33,183 nucleotides of DNA, from positions 1 through 33,183 of the forward strand of contig JAFQAU010000041.1 in NCBI GenBank assembly GCA_017399885.1, in the 5' to 3' direction. Both the position numbers and the translations under genes were made by a program. The DNA comes from Lachnospiraceae bacterium (GTDB taxonomy: Bacteria; Bacillota; Clostridia; Lachnospirales; Lachnospiraceae). Below, piece after piece: positions 17,701-24,323 of the stretch. The notes under the pieces are model-generated. The model had not been told where the DNA came from. It did no database searches and saw nothing but the letters and a program-made list of their open reading frames with translations. The first letter of the stretch is position 1, and each line of letters begins with the position of its first letter.

Positions 17701-18121
17701 GTCCTTGCTCTTCTTCCTCCTGTTGTGCCATTTCTGTCTTCTCTAAAACATCAGCAAAACTTGACTGGTTAGCATCAACCTGTGTTCGTTGTAATTTCTT
17801 AGCATTACCCGACTTAACAAGGACATTCCTATCTACTTCTTTTAATACAATACTTTTTTCCGACACATCCGTGATTTGAAAACTTCTTATCTCGCCTTCC
17901 TTGGCATTTCTTACAGCAGATTTTGGAACAGTCACACCGATTCCTTCAAAATCAATAGAAATCTTTTCTGATACTTCAGCTATTAGCCCGTCTATTATCT
18001 GACCTTTCATTCCTAATTTTGTGTAGTCCACGGAAGCTTTTCCACTACCTACTGAACCACTTTTTCCTCCTGAACCTGTCCCACTTACATGATTCATAAT
18101 CTCCATAGTTTTCACACTCAC
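14774..18121 (-). CDS. Large flagellar-locus protein with helical repeats and FliK-like C-terminus (resembles DUF6240)
   Basis: A 1115-residue cytoplasmic-looking protein with no signal peptide or membrane segment. Residues 38-96 look like a small beta-barrel (GLIAEVSEKISIDFEGIGVT...KSIVLKEV). The middle is helical and charged, with degenerate repeats of the pattern L--N-LPVT--N(I/L), for example at about 231-244, 268-280, 355-367, 590-600, 721-732 and 871-883. Residues about 985-1075 resemble the FliK/Flg_hook C-terminal domain: hydrophobic strand, GKVQISM, F-V..., then LK-ELGDFEQRLNNSGIEIG. I think this is the family called DUF6240, from memory. It lies directly upstream of flagellin behind a sigma-28-type promoter, so a role in late assembly or secretion control is likely; no function is established. 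The start is uncertain: GTG at 18121 or ATG at 18106, neither with a strong ribosome binding site. Confidence 0.75.
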   Translation of the reverse strand: MSVKTMEIMNHVSGTGSGGKSGSVGSGKASVDYTKLGMKGQIIDGLIAEVSEKISIDFEGIGVTVPKSAVRNAKEGEIRSFQITDVSEKSIVLKEVDRNVLVKSGNAKKLQRTQVDANQSSFADVLEKTEMAQQEEEEQGLMNRLDSIQDRMTGEDYKQIEEEGVSLESYNLERLERVLNRIKEQRIDKQEDIEGIIENQEEYSEEIEKIVLHNVVSSVIGGSMAKQIANRLQENCLPVTASNIKKFANLLEMSSVATTMSDKAMTYLIDNELEPTIQNVYRAQFAENKTGYKNYIPNYGGAFHSSAINYNIDKQRKDKLLIEENWQEIKPQVEKIIEDAGWEANEVAMKQAKWLFSNELPITEETLDRLEELHTIKNEYDQESVLVDIVKSYAKGNIPEAVSLAREQMEVTNQSVEVFLAEVDQQLKELTFGQEDQGIEPIENIIKRRQMEEIKLKMTLKVATQLERKGIDLDIERSEEIIKELRSMEETYYRGIIYERNGVDKVEHISIMRETADRVNELRRAPSYVLGPTLSKMNSITLGDLNEEGRSMRMVLERAGEAYNTLMTRPREELGDSIEKAFGNVDNILDDLDMEPTIANRRAVKILGYNGMVINPENIDSVKQYDAQVNKMMKDLHPAITVEMIKRDINPLNTPIVELNEIIAEIKEEIGVTGEEKYSKYLWQLEREEGITPEDKRAYIGIYRLLNNVQKSNGAAVGYVLHTNREMTLNNLLSAVSTIKSGKIDAQIDENFGLDELKYTREPLITQVNEAFERGKATKNKYVEEKGKYFDLMVNDLMDEITPATLEKAATEYGDSHNKMESLLNKSLEKLLEEIKLISEDGTEKDTTYEEELVKNIRNLSDNCEKTISFLNQHKIPVSVQNLFAANQIFTEDTIFRNMREKAKRLPKEERNKVEAAMEQLADGLDSVESMQEQYEILQDSMETIFDYEYANREATSKDLSELKMLANGMSLIRNLSAQETYEIPILVGDSVTNIHLTIRNKQAESGKVQISMASEQFGRVTAEFTVKEDVVNGMVLCSARKTTDTLKQELGDFEQRLNNSGIEIGRITYGLHTGSTEAYHVDRKQGNDSAKDARTYYQVAKAFVKHISWLEQGE

Positions 18122-18144
18122 TTTTCTTATAATCTCTGTGGATT

Positions 18145-18171
18145 ATTTCGGCTATATTGTATAAAACCTTA
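18145..18171 (-). promoter_or_regulatory. Sigma-28-type promoter for the 1115-residue gene and flagellin
   Basis: Minus strand: TAAG (18168-18171), 15-nt spacer, GCCGAAAT (18145-18152). It matches TAAA-N15-GCCGATAT at 10 of 12 positions. It sits 24 bp before the GTG at 18121 and would start a short leader. It is also the nearest sigma-28 box upstream of the flagellin gene. Confidence 0.72.
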
Positions 18172-18196
18172 ATCTAATCGTGGAATTTTCCACATA

Positions 18197-18233
18197 ACAA
18201 AAAGATGTAAGCTCTCCCCAGACACTTACATCT
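18197..18233 (-). terminator. Terminator-like hairpin upstream of the 1115-residue gene
   Basis: On the minus strand AGATGTAAG (18225-18233) pairs with CTTACATCT (18203-18211) around a 13-nt loop and is followed by TTTTTG. It should end a minus-strand transcript arriving from 18234-19200, yet no convincing gene is seen there. Because it lies before the sigma-28 box, it would also insulate that promoter. Confidence 0.65.
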
Positions 18234-19037
18234 CTTTGATTTCGATTCATTCTATACTCTTCTTTCAAGAAGTATAAAATTCTTTTCATACACTATTCTC
18301 TTCTTACTACTTACATAACACGTTCCTTTTATAGAGACACAATCCCTTCCATTCTCCTTCGCATTATATAACTCCTTATTCCGCTTCTTCCCTTAACTTA
18401 TCAAACTCTTCCACATCATTGAATATTGCACCATGCGTCCATCAATATTCGTTTTCATTCTCTGTTCTACTTACGTTCCCGTACATAAAACTTAGTTTAA
18501 CCACACAACCAAACTGTTCCCCCCTGCAAAACAAACAACCGACTCCCACATATAAAACCTTTCCATTTGAGATAAATACGGAACTCCCCCAAGTGCCATT
18601 ATCTATCAAAAAACGGAAGGTTGTCTGTCTTTTGCATGCCTGTATGTTGTGGCAAAACAGATTAAGATATCAAAATCACTTCCCACTCTTCTTTCATACT
18701 ATATATGGTATTTACAAATCAGCTTGCTATATCATATATAGTATGAAAGAAGCATCTTTCGTACTTTTGACACGCTAATCAAATACATAAACCGAACAGA
18801 TACATGTCCCCTTTTCCTTCTTTTGTAAGCCCTATATCATCCCCTACCATATTCACGAATTTCACGTATTACTCCCCTCTTATTTTACGTTCAACTGTAA
18901 AAAGGTATTTCATGCTTACATTTTCATCGGCTTCTCTTCCGATATTCATAATTATGTCACACTTTTACACTTTTTGCAATCTTTTTTTCATAATTTATGT
19001 AAATTATTTTTTTTTTCTTTTTTCGTGTATATCATAA
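18234..19037. other. Intergenic region without a convincing gene
   Basis: About 0.8 kb without a credible ORF. The plus-strand reading frames here look like translated non-coding DNA. On the minus strand, patches near 18370-18660 read without stops for up to about 75 codons and include an acidic patch (NDVEEFDKLREEAE) before a stop near 18378, but they are broken by stops and match no family I know. A decayed gene feeding the terminator at 18197-18233 is possible. A perfect inverted repeat lies at 18688-18752. Confidence 0.5.
18688..18752. repeat. Perfect 20-bp inverted repeat with 25-nt loop
   Basis: The left arm 18688-18707 (CTTCTTTCATACTATATATG) is perfectly complementary to 18733-18752. 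There is no U-tract next to the stem on either strand. It could be a structured small RNA, an operator pair or the remnant of a small mobile element; I cannot tell. Confidence 0.8.
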
Positions 19038-19039
19038 CA

Positions 19040-19126
19040 GTGTACACAGACAACAATTCCCCCCTCTGATTGTCCTATTGTTACTATTTACACAAGTGTA
19101 ACCAAACATGTAAATCACAGCAATAG
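19040..19126. promoter_or_regulatory. Palindromic region upstream of pncB, possible niacin-type operator
   Basis: TTACACAAGTGTAA (19088-19101) is a perfect 14-bp palindrome. GTGTACAC (19040-19047) is a related palindrome about 50 bp upstream. The first is flanked by further symmetry: CCTATTG (19074-19080) with CAATAGG (19120-19126), and ATTTAC with GTAAAT. NiaR repressors of niacin salvage genes in Firmicutes bind ACA-AAGTGT-like palindromes as I recall them, so regulation of pncB is a guess. Confidence 0.4.
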
Positions 19127-19161
19127 GGCTAAAATTCCAGATGCATCATCTCCTATATTTC

Positions 19162-19204
19162 TTGTTTATTTTTTTTAGTTTGTGCTATAATTGTAACAGT
19201 TTAG
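19162..19204 (+). promoter_or_regulatory. Sigma-A promoter for pncB with dispersed motif at its start
   Basis: TTGTTT (19162-19167), 18-nt spacer, TATAAT (19186-19191). The expected start point falls inside a copy of the dispersed motif, TGTAACAGTTTAG (19192-19204). AGTTTAG (19199-19205) can then pair with CTAAACT (19213-19219) as a 7-bp hairpin at the 5' end of the transcript. Confidence 0.6.
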
Positions 19205-19249
19205 TAACTGACTAAACTCACCTATATTTTCTTTAAGGATGTGAAAAGA

Positions 19250-20680
19250 ATGAACTTAACTTTATTAACGGACCTGTACGAATTAACAATGATGCAAGGA
19301 TATTTTCATAATCACAAAAAGCAAATTGTAATCTTTGACCTTTTTTATAGAAAAAATCCTTTTGGAAATGGTTATGCAATTTTTGCAGGCCTAGAACAGG
19401 TTATTCACTATATTGAAAATCTGCACTTTACCAATGAGGATATTGCTTATTTACGTTCTCTTGGTTTATTTCAAGAGGATTTTCTAAACTATTTAGAAAA
19501 TTTTCATTTTTCCGGAAGTATTTACAGCATTCCGGAGGGCACTGTTGTATTCCCAATGGAACCCTTACTAAAAATTGAAGCTCCCATTATGGAAGCCCAG
19601 CTTATAGAAACCGCTCTTCTGAATATTATCAATCACCAAAGCTTAATTGCCACAAAAGCTGCAAGGATTTGTTATGCGGCAAAAAATAGCCCTGTAATGG
19701 AGTTTGGCCTTCGACGTGCACAAGGTCCTGATGCTGGAATCTACGGATCAAGGGCAGCTGTAATTGCAGGATGCCATGGCACCAGCAATGTTCTAGCCGG
19801 GAAAATGTTTCATTTGCCGGTACTTGGAACACATGCACACAGCTGGATTATGAGTTTTCCTGATGAGCTTACAGCATTTCGTACTTATGCAGAACTCTAT
19901 CCTGAAAATATAACACTTTTGGTTGACACCTATGATACCCTTCATTCAGGAGTTCCAAATGCCATTACCATTTTTAAAGAGATGCAGGAAAAAGGGACAC
20001 TACCTGCCTCCTATGGCATCCGATTGGATAGTGGTGATTTGGCTTACTTGTCAAAGAAATCCAGAAAAATGTTAGACGAAGCTGGCCTTTTTGATGCAAA
20101 AATCTGTGCTTCCAGCGATTTGGATGAAGACTTAATTTCTTCCCTTATTTTGCAAGGTGCAAAAATTGATACTTGGGGAGTGGGCACCAATCTCATTACT
20201 GCCAAAAACTGTCCTGCATTTGGAGGTGTATACAAGCTCTCAGCCGTCCTTGAAAAAGATGCTTGGATTCCTAAAATAAAGCTGTCGGAAAATCCAAAAA
20301 AAATTACCAACCCGGGAAACAAAACGGTTTATCGTATTTATGAGAAAGATAGCGGAAAAATCAAAGCGGATTTGATTGCACTGGCAGATGAGGTTTTTTC
20401 CTCTAAAGATCCTTTGTTACTATTTGATCCAAATGCCACATGGAAAAAAACGGTATTGAAACCGGATACCTACACTATAAAAGAACTTTTGATTCCTATT
20501 TTTGAAAATGGTACATGTGTTTACCAGTGCCCCTCTTCAATGGAAATTAAGGCTTATTGTTCCAAACAAAAAGAGAGCCTTTGGGACGAAACCAAGCGAT
20601 TGGTCAATCCAAATGAGGTTTATGTGGATTTATCGAAAAAGCTCTTTGATTTAAAAAATAGTTTATTAAACTCTCGGTAA
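19250..20680 (+). CDS. pncB: Nicotinate phosphoribosyltransferase
   Basis: Converts nicotinate and PRPP to nicotinate mononucleotide, the first step of the Preiss-Handler route to NAD. The N-terminus (LTDLYELTMMQGYF, then FDLFYRKNPFGNGYAIFAGL) and central motifs (EFGLRRAQGPDAG, GTHAHSW, LLVDTYDT, IRLDSGDL, WGVGTNL) are those of the family. The length, 476 residues, is normal. I took the ATG at 19250, with AAGGA 10 nt upstream; the in-frame GTG at 19241 is too close to that site. It is monocistronic, followed by a strong terminator. Palindromes upstream may bind a regulator. Confidence 0.97.
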   Translation: MNLTLLTDLYELTMMQGYFHNHKKQIVIFDLFYRKNPFGNGYAIFAGLEQVIHYIENLHFTNEDIAYLRSLGLFQEDFLNYLENFHFSGSIYSIPEGTVVFPMEPLLKIEAPIMEAQLIETALLNIINHQSLIATKAARICYAAKNSPVMEFGLRRAQGPDAGIYGSRAAVIAGCHGTSNVLAGKMFHLPVLGTHAHSWIMSFPDELTAFRTYAELYPENITLLVDTYDTLHSGVPNAITIFKEMQEKGTLPASYGIRLDSGDLAYLSKKSRKMLDEAGLFDAKICASSDLDEDLISSLILQGAKIDTWGVGTNLITAKNCPAFGGVYKLSAVLEKDAWIPKIKLSENPKKITNPGNKTVYRIYEKDSGKIKADLIALADEVFSSKDPLLLFDPNATWKKTVLKPDTYTIKELLIPIFENGTCVYQCPSSMEIKAYCSKQKESLWDETKRLVNPNEVYVDLSKKLFDLKNSLLNSR

Positions 20681-20748
20681 CTTACACAAAACTTACGTTT
20701 TAATTCTTACATGTATTGTAACAATAACGCCTTTGGATAAAATATGAC

Positions 20749-20797
20749 AGAATTGGGCAAGCTTCACATTTGAAGTTGCCCAATTCTATTCTTTTTG
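20749..20797 (+). terminator. Rho-independent terminator after pncB
   Basis: AGAATTGGGCAA (20749-20760) pairs perfectly with TTGCCCAATTCT (20776-20787). An inner CTTCA/TGAAG extends the stem to 17 bp with one bulged G. ATTCTTTTTG follows. The rest of the gap to 21024 holds no gene I can support. Confidence 0.93.
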
Positions 20798-21024
20798 TAC
20801 TCCGTCTTTCCGTCAGTACAGTAATTTCCCAAATTCACCTAAACTATATGATTATGCACATTTTCCTTCCCCTCTACTATAATAATATAAAAATTTAAGG
20901 ATACCATATCATCCCATTAATCTAAAAGGGTTTTGTGTAACATTTCATCCGTTTATGAATGAATACGTCCAAATTGCTACGTTTGCACCTATAGAAATGA
21001 TATGGAATCTTTCAGAGGTATTTT

Positions 21025-21627
21025 ATGCATGCGTCTTTTTCTATGAATTATCCCGATTGCATCTCCGTACTAGTAAATAAAACACATTCCCTTCCTTCTT
21101 GGTACTGTCCAAAAGATCTATACCTTCCAAATATCCCTTTTTCTGAAAATCACTTTCATCCAAAAAAATTACTACGTTTTCATGCAGCTTATGCCATTAA
21201 CCAGCTTTTTACCGAAGCCAGAAAACATAACTATTTCTTTTATGGGGTCTCCGGCTTTCGTTCTTACCAAAGACAAAAAAACATATACGAAAAGAATCTT
21301 GCAACAAAAGGGAAAATACACACAGAGCTGTATTCTGCAAAACCGGGACATAGCGAACACCAAACAGGTCTTGCTATGGATGTTTCTATTTCCAGTCTAC
21401 AATACGATTTATTGCCAGAATTTGGAGATACCAAAGAAGGAATCTGGCTTTCTAAAAATTGCCACCGTTTCGGATTTATCCTTCGTTATCCCAAGGATAA
21501 ATCCCATATTACAGGATACCACTATGAACCCTGGCATATTCGCTATATAGGGCCTGTTCTGGCTTTATTTTTATTTGAAAACCACCTAACTTTAGAAGAA
21601 TATATGTTAGGACTTGTTATAAAGTAA
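21025..21627 (+). CDS. M15B metallopeptidase, D,D-carboxypeptidase/dipeptidase (VanY/VanXY type), no signal peptide
   Basis: A 200-residue peptidase of the M15B fold, which cleaves terminal D-alanyl residues from peptidoglycan precursors or stems. Visible residues are SGFRSYQRQ (about 76-84), zinc ligands H112 and D119 in SEHQTGLAMD, and the catalytic E168 with ligand H171 in YEPWHIRYIG. FILRYPKDKSHITGYHYEPW and the C-terminal LTLEEY are typical. No N-terminal hydrophobic segment is present, and a stop at 20998 rules out an in-frame extension, so it appears cytoplasmic. This is unusual for VanY or LdcB but normal for VanXY of Enterococcus. A ribosome binding site AGAGGT precedes it. It converges with the ddl-murI operon. 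Confidence 0.87.
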   Translation: MHASFSMNYPDCISVLVNKTHSLPSWYCPKDLYLPNIPFSENHFHPKKLLRFHAAYAINQLFTEARKHNYFFYGVSGFRSYQRQKNIYEKNLATKGKIHTELYSAKPGHSEHQTGLAMDVSISSLQYDLLPEFGDTKEGIWLSKNCHRFGFILRYPKDKSHITGYHYEPWHIRYIGPVLALFLFENHLTLEEYMLGLVIK

Positions 21628-21628
21628 A

Positions 21629-21656
21629 AAATTCAGCTACCTTAGTAGCTGAATTT
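21629..21656. terminator. Bidirectional terminator between convergent genes
   Basis: AAATTCAGCTAC (21629-21640) pairs perfectly with GTAGCTGAATTT (21645-21656), loop CTTA. T-rich runs follow on both strands (CATTTTTATTT on plus, TTTTACTTT on minus). It serves the peptidase gene on plus and the envelope operon on minus. Confidence 0.93.
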
Positions 21657-21661
21657 CATTT

Positions 21662-22126
21662 TTATTTATTTTTACTCATTGTTTCTGCCTTTTCACGTAC
21701 CTTTGCCATAAAACCTTTTTTCTTTGTAGTCGTCTCCAAACCAGAACGTAATCCTTTTACATCTACTATGTAAATTCCGTTAATTACAGCTTTTACTTCT
21801 TTTTTTAATGGTATTACATCAAAAATTTTCTCATCACAAAGCATTGTTACAATCTTTGGTCCAATCTTTACTTTTACAATTGGTACCTTAGAACGACGTA
21901 AATATTTTGGTGTCTGCTCCAAAACTATCTTAGGTAAATTTGCCTCTTTTAAACGCATACGTTTCTTATCAATTACCAACAATGATTGTGTTTGTGCTGT
22001 TGCTCTTATCTGCTCTTGCGAGGCTGCTGACTTTTCCTGCATTTCTTTTCCCTTGCGATATAGAAAAAATAATCCAACACCCAAGGCTATCACTACAACA
22101 ATCAAAACAATTAACCACCAGTCCAC
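21662..22126 (-). CDS. Small single-pass membrane protein of unknown function
   Basis: 154 residues. An N-terminal membrane segment (LIVLIVVVIALGVGLFFLY, about 5-23) is followed by a basic and polar cytoplasmic or extracytoplasmic region. Topology by the positive-inside rule (YRKGKEM after the segment) suggests the body is cytoplasmic. A central domain reads LPKIVLEQTPKYLRRSKVPIVKVKIGPKIVTMLCDEKIFDVIPLKKEVKAVINGIYIVDVKG; I do not recognise it. The start is GTG, 8 nt after GGAGGT. It is the last gene of ddl-murI-DUF1934-plsC, 64 bp after plsC, so it is probably linked to envelope biology by position only. Confidence 0.85.
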   Translation of the reverse strand: MDWWLIVLIVVVIALGVGLFFLYRKGKEMQEKSAASQEQIRATAQTQSLLVIDKKRMRLKEANLPKIVLEQTPKYLRRSKVPIVKVKIGPKIVTMLCDEKIFDVIPLKKEVKAVINGIYIVDVKGLRSGLETTTKKKGFMAKVREKAETMSKNK

Positions 22127-22190
22127 TGCTATGTACCTCCTTCAAATCTGCATGCAATGCTACTATTAACTCGCTATATTTTAACATAGA

Positions 22191-22910
22191 TTATTCCATT
22201 TTTTCAAGCATTTCCTGTACAATCCCTTGCACATGTCCTCCTATAAATTTCTTTTGTTCTTTTTCTAACTGATCCGGGTAAATGGGTTCTCCATAAACCA
22301 CTGTTACCTTCATAGGATGAAACCATGCAAAATGATTTCCTAAAACCTTATCTGTATTTTTCATTGCTACCGGCACAATAGCACAACCTGTTTTGGTAGA
22401 TAATTTAAAGCTTCCTTCATGGAAAGGCAATAATTTATCTGTGTGATTTCTTGTTCCTTCCGGCATAATAAAGATAGAAAAGCCCTGCTCAATTTGACTA
22501 ATTCCTGTAAGTATGGTTTTTAATCCTTCCTTAGGATTATCTCTATCTAAAAATAAACATTTTAGAAATTTCATCCATCTGCTTACACATGGAAATCTAC
22601 GTAATGTATCCTTTGATATAAATCCTGTAAGAGTTGGAACCGTACAGTATCCTGCCAATATATCTACATACGAACGGTGATTAGATACGTACATAATTGG
22701 TTCGTCCTTGGGTACATTTTCCACCCCTCTACATTCTAACCTTACACCTGCTACTATCAACATAATTTTTAATACTCTTTTCACAATCGCCTGTGAAAAT
22801 GCTACCTGTTTTTTTGGATCCTTTTTCCCTAGTAAATAAGCTACCAAATACAACGGAAGGCTTACTATGGAGAAGCTCAACAAAACTAATCCAATTAAAA
22901 AAACTCTCAT
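22191..22910 (-). CDS. plsC: 1-acyl-sn-glycerol-3-phosphate acyltransferase
   Basis: Adds the second acyl chain to lysophosphatidic acid at the membrane in phospholipid synthesis. The HX4D catalytic motif is NHRSYVD (H78, D83) and the substrate-binding motif is EGTRN (151-155). The N-terminus has a hydrophobic segment (about 3-27). I chose the ATG at 22910 (MRVFLIG; 239 residues), with AAAGGGG at the right distance; an earlier in-frame ATG at 22967 has no ribosome binding site. It lies 68 bp after the DUF1934 gene, in the same operon. Confidence 0.93.
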   Translation of the reverse strand: MRVFLIGLVLLSFSIVSLPLYLVAYLLGKKDPKKQVAFSQAIVKRVLKIMLIVAGVRLECRGVENVPKDEPIMYVSNHRSYVDILAGYCTVPTLTGFISKDTLRRFPCVSRWMKFLKCLFLDRDNPKEGLKTILTGISQIEQGFSIFIMPEGTRNHTDKLLPFHEGSFKLSTKTGCAIVPVAMKNTDKVLGNHFAWFHPMKVTVVYGEPIYPDQLEKEQKKFIGGHVQGIVQEMLEKME

Positions 22911-22978
22911 ATTTTCCCCTTTCGTTTCTAATATTTCAAAATCCACACCACATAACACATGGCACATTTGAAATACTT

Positions 22979-23410
22979 TTAATTTTTCCCCTTTGCCATA
23001 ACTTTTATTGTTATATCACAGTCTGCCACATGATTATAATTAATGTCCAATCCATATTCTAATAAAATCATCATAGCTTCTTCCTGTTCCATACATTTGA
23101 TTTTTGTAGTGTCAATTCCCATCATCAAGTCTCCAAATGGTGTTTGATAGCACGAAGTTGTTTTTTGATTTTCGTGAAATACCATATGCACTTGACTTGC
23201 CCCACTTTTCATGATTTCTATTTGTTCTTTAGAAATCAATATTTTAACATTGGTAATTTCTTGGTTATCTTCATCTACTTCTTCATAGCTTATAATCTTT
23301 TTATCGTTCTCTTCTTTATATGTGCCTATTGAAATTAATTCCACAGAGTCATTATCCTCTGCTCCCAATGACTGTAATCCTTTGATCGAAACAATTATGT
23401 CTTTTGTCAT
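22979..23410 (-). CDS. DUF1934 domain protein (YwiB-like beta-barrel)
   Basis: 143 residues of the DUF1934/YwiB family, which folds as a calycin-like beta-barrel. The pattern fits: ELISIGTYKEENDKKIISYEEV, VKILISKEQIEIMKSG, then GDLMMGIDTTKI and a terminal GLDINYNHVADCDITIKVM. Its function is unknown; the family is often found in the neighbourhood of cell wall genes. It starts at ATG after AAAGGAGGAG and follows murI by 76 bp. Confidence 0.88.
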   Translation of the reverse strand: MTKDIIVSIKGLQSLGAEDNDSVELISIGTYKEENDKKIISYEEVDEDNQEITNVKILISKEQIEIMKSGASQVHMVFHENQKTTSCYQTPFGDLMMGIDTTKIKCMEQEEAMMILLEYGLDINYNHVADCDITIKVMAKGKN

Positions 23411-23486
23411 AGCTCCTCCTTTTCGTAACCGTTTTCTTTTTGACGAAACTGCTACTTCTTTCTCATTTGTTTATGCACACATTTTG

Positions 23487-24290
23487 TTAATACTGTTCTA
23501 TATTCACATCACTAGTTTCCATAACGTCACAAGGCAAGATTCGATTTGCAAATGCTTTAAATTTTTCTGAACCATCGCTTACGTAGAATTTATGTTCATT
23601 CTTCCTATTAAGTCTATTCAGTCCTTTGCTCTCTAGCACTTGTTTTAAAGTACTTGCTGTTTCGAATGCTGGATTTACCAACTGAACCTGCTCTCCTACC
23701 ACCTTTTGCAAAGTATGCCATAGTAATGGATAATGGGTACACCCTAGCACTAATGTATCTATTCCGTATCCCATTAACTCACTTAAGTACCTTTCTGCTA
23801 TCTCTACTGTTACTGAATCATACAACCAATTCTCTTCTACCAATGGTACGAATAAAGGACACGCCTTGGAATATACTTGAATTTTATCGTTCATTTTTCG
23901 CAGATATTGGTCGTAAATATTGCTATTCACCGTAGCCTCTGTAGCGATTACTCCTATTTTATGATTTTTGGTAGTAAGTGCAGCCGTTTTCGCTCCTGGT
24001 TTTACTACTCCTATAATAGGAATATCATTTTCCTGTTGCAGTACTTCTACAGCCAAAGCACTTGCTGTGTTACAGGCTACCACGATCGCCTTTACATTTT
24101 TACTCCTCAAAAACTGTGTAATTTGTTTTGAAAATGTAATAATCGTTTCCTTTGATTTACTTCCATAAGGAACCCTTGCCGTATCTCCAAAATATACAAT
24201 ATTTTCATTGGGTATTTGTCGCATAATTTCCCTTACTACAGTTAAACCACCTACGCCGGAATCAAACACTCCGATTGGATAATCTCTCAT
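23487..24290 (-). CDS. murI: Glutamate racemase
   Basis: Makes D-glutamate for peptidoglycan by a two-base, cofactor-free mechanism. The catalytic cysteines are C73 (VACNTASA) and C184 (LGCTHYPLL), with Asp10 (FDSGVGGLT) and His186 completing the site. YFGDTARVPYG and VKPGAKTA are also family motifs. At 267 residues it is normal in length. The ATG follows GGAGG. It lies 33 bp downstream of ddl, which uses D-Ala in the same pathway. Confidence 0.97.
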   Translation of the reverse strand: MRDYPIGVFDSGVGGLTVVREIMRQIPNENIVYFGDTARVPYGSKSKETIITFSKQITQFLRSKNVKAIVVACNTASALAVEVLQQENDIPIIGVVKPGAKTAALTTKNHKIGVIATEATVNSNIYDQYLRKMNDKIQVYSKACPLFVPLVEENWLYDSVTVEIAERYLSELMGYGIDTLVLGCTHYPLLWHTLQKVVGEQVQLVNPAFETASTLKQVLESKGLNRLNRKNEHKFYVSDGSEKFKAFANRILPCDVMETSDVNIEQY

Positions 24291-24323
24291 CTTTTATCCT
24301 CCAAACCTCTACACCCCGTGATT

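Noticed and set aside
18122..18500. Cyclic-di-GMP (GEMM) riboswitch before the large flagellar-locus gene
   Set aside because: I looked for the conserved GEMM core on the minus strand and found none; a sigma-28 box and a simple terminator explain the region better.
18419..18778. 119-codon plus-strand ORF
   Set aside because: No family resemblance, no ribosome binding site, and it spans the large inverted repeat; it looks like random open frame.
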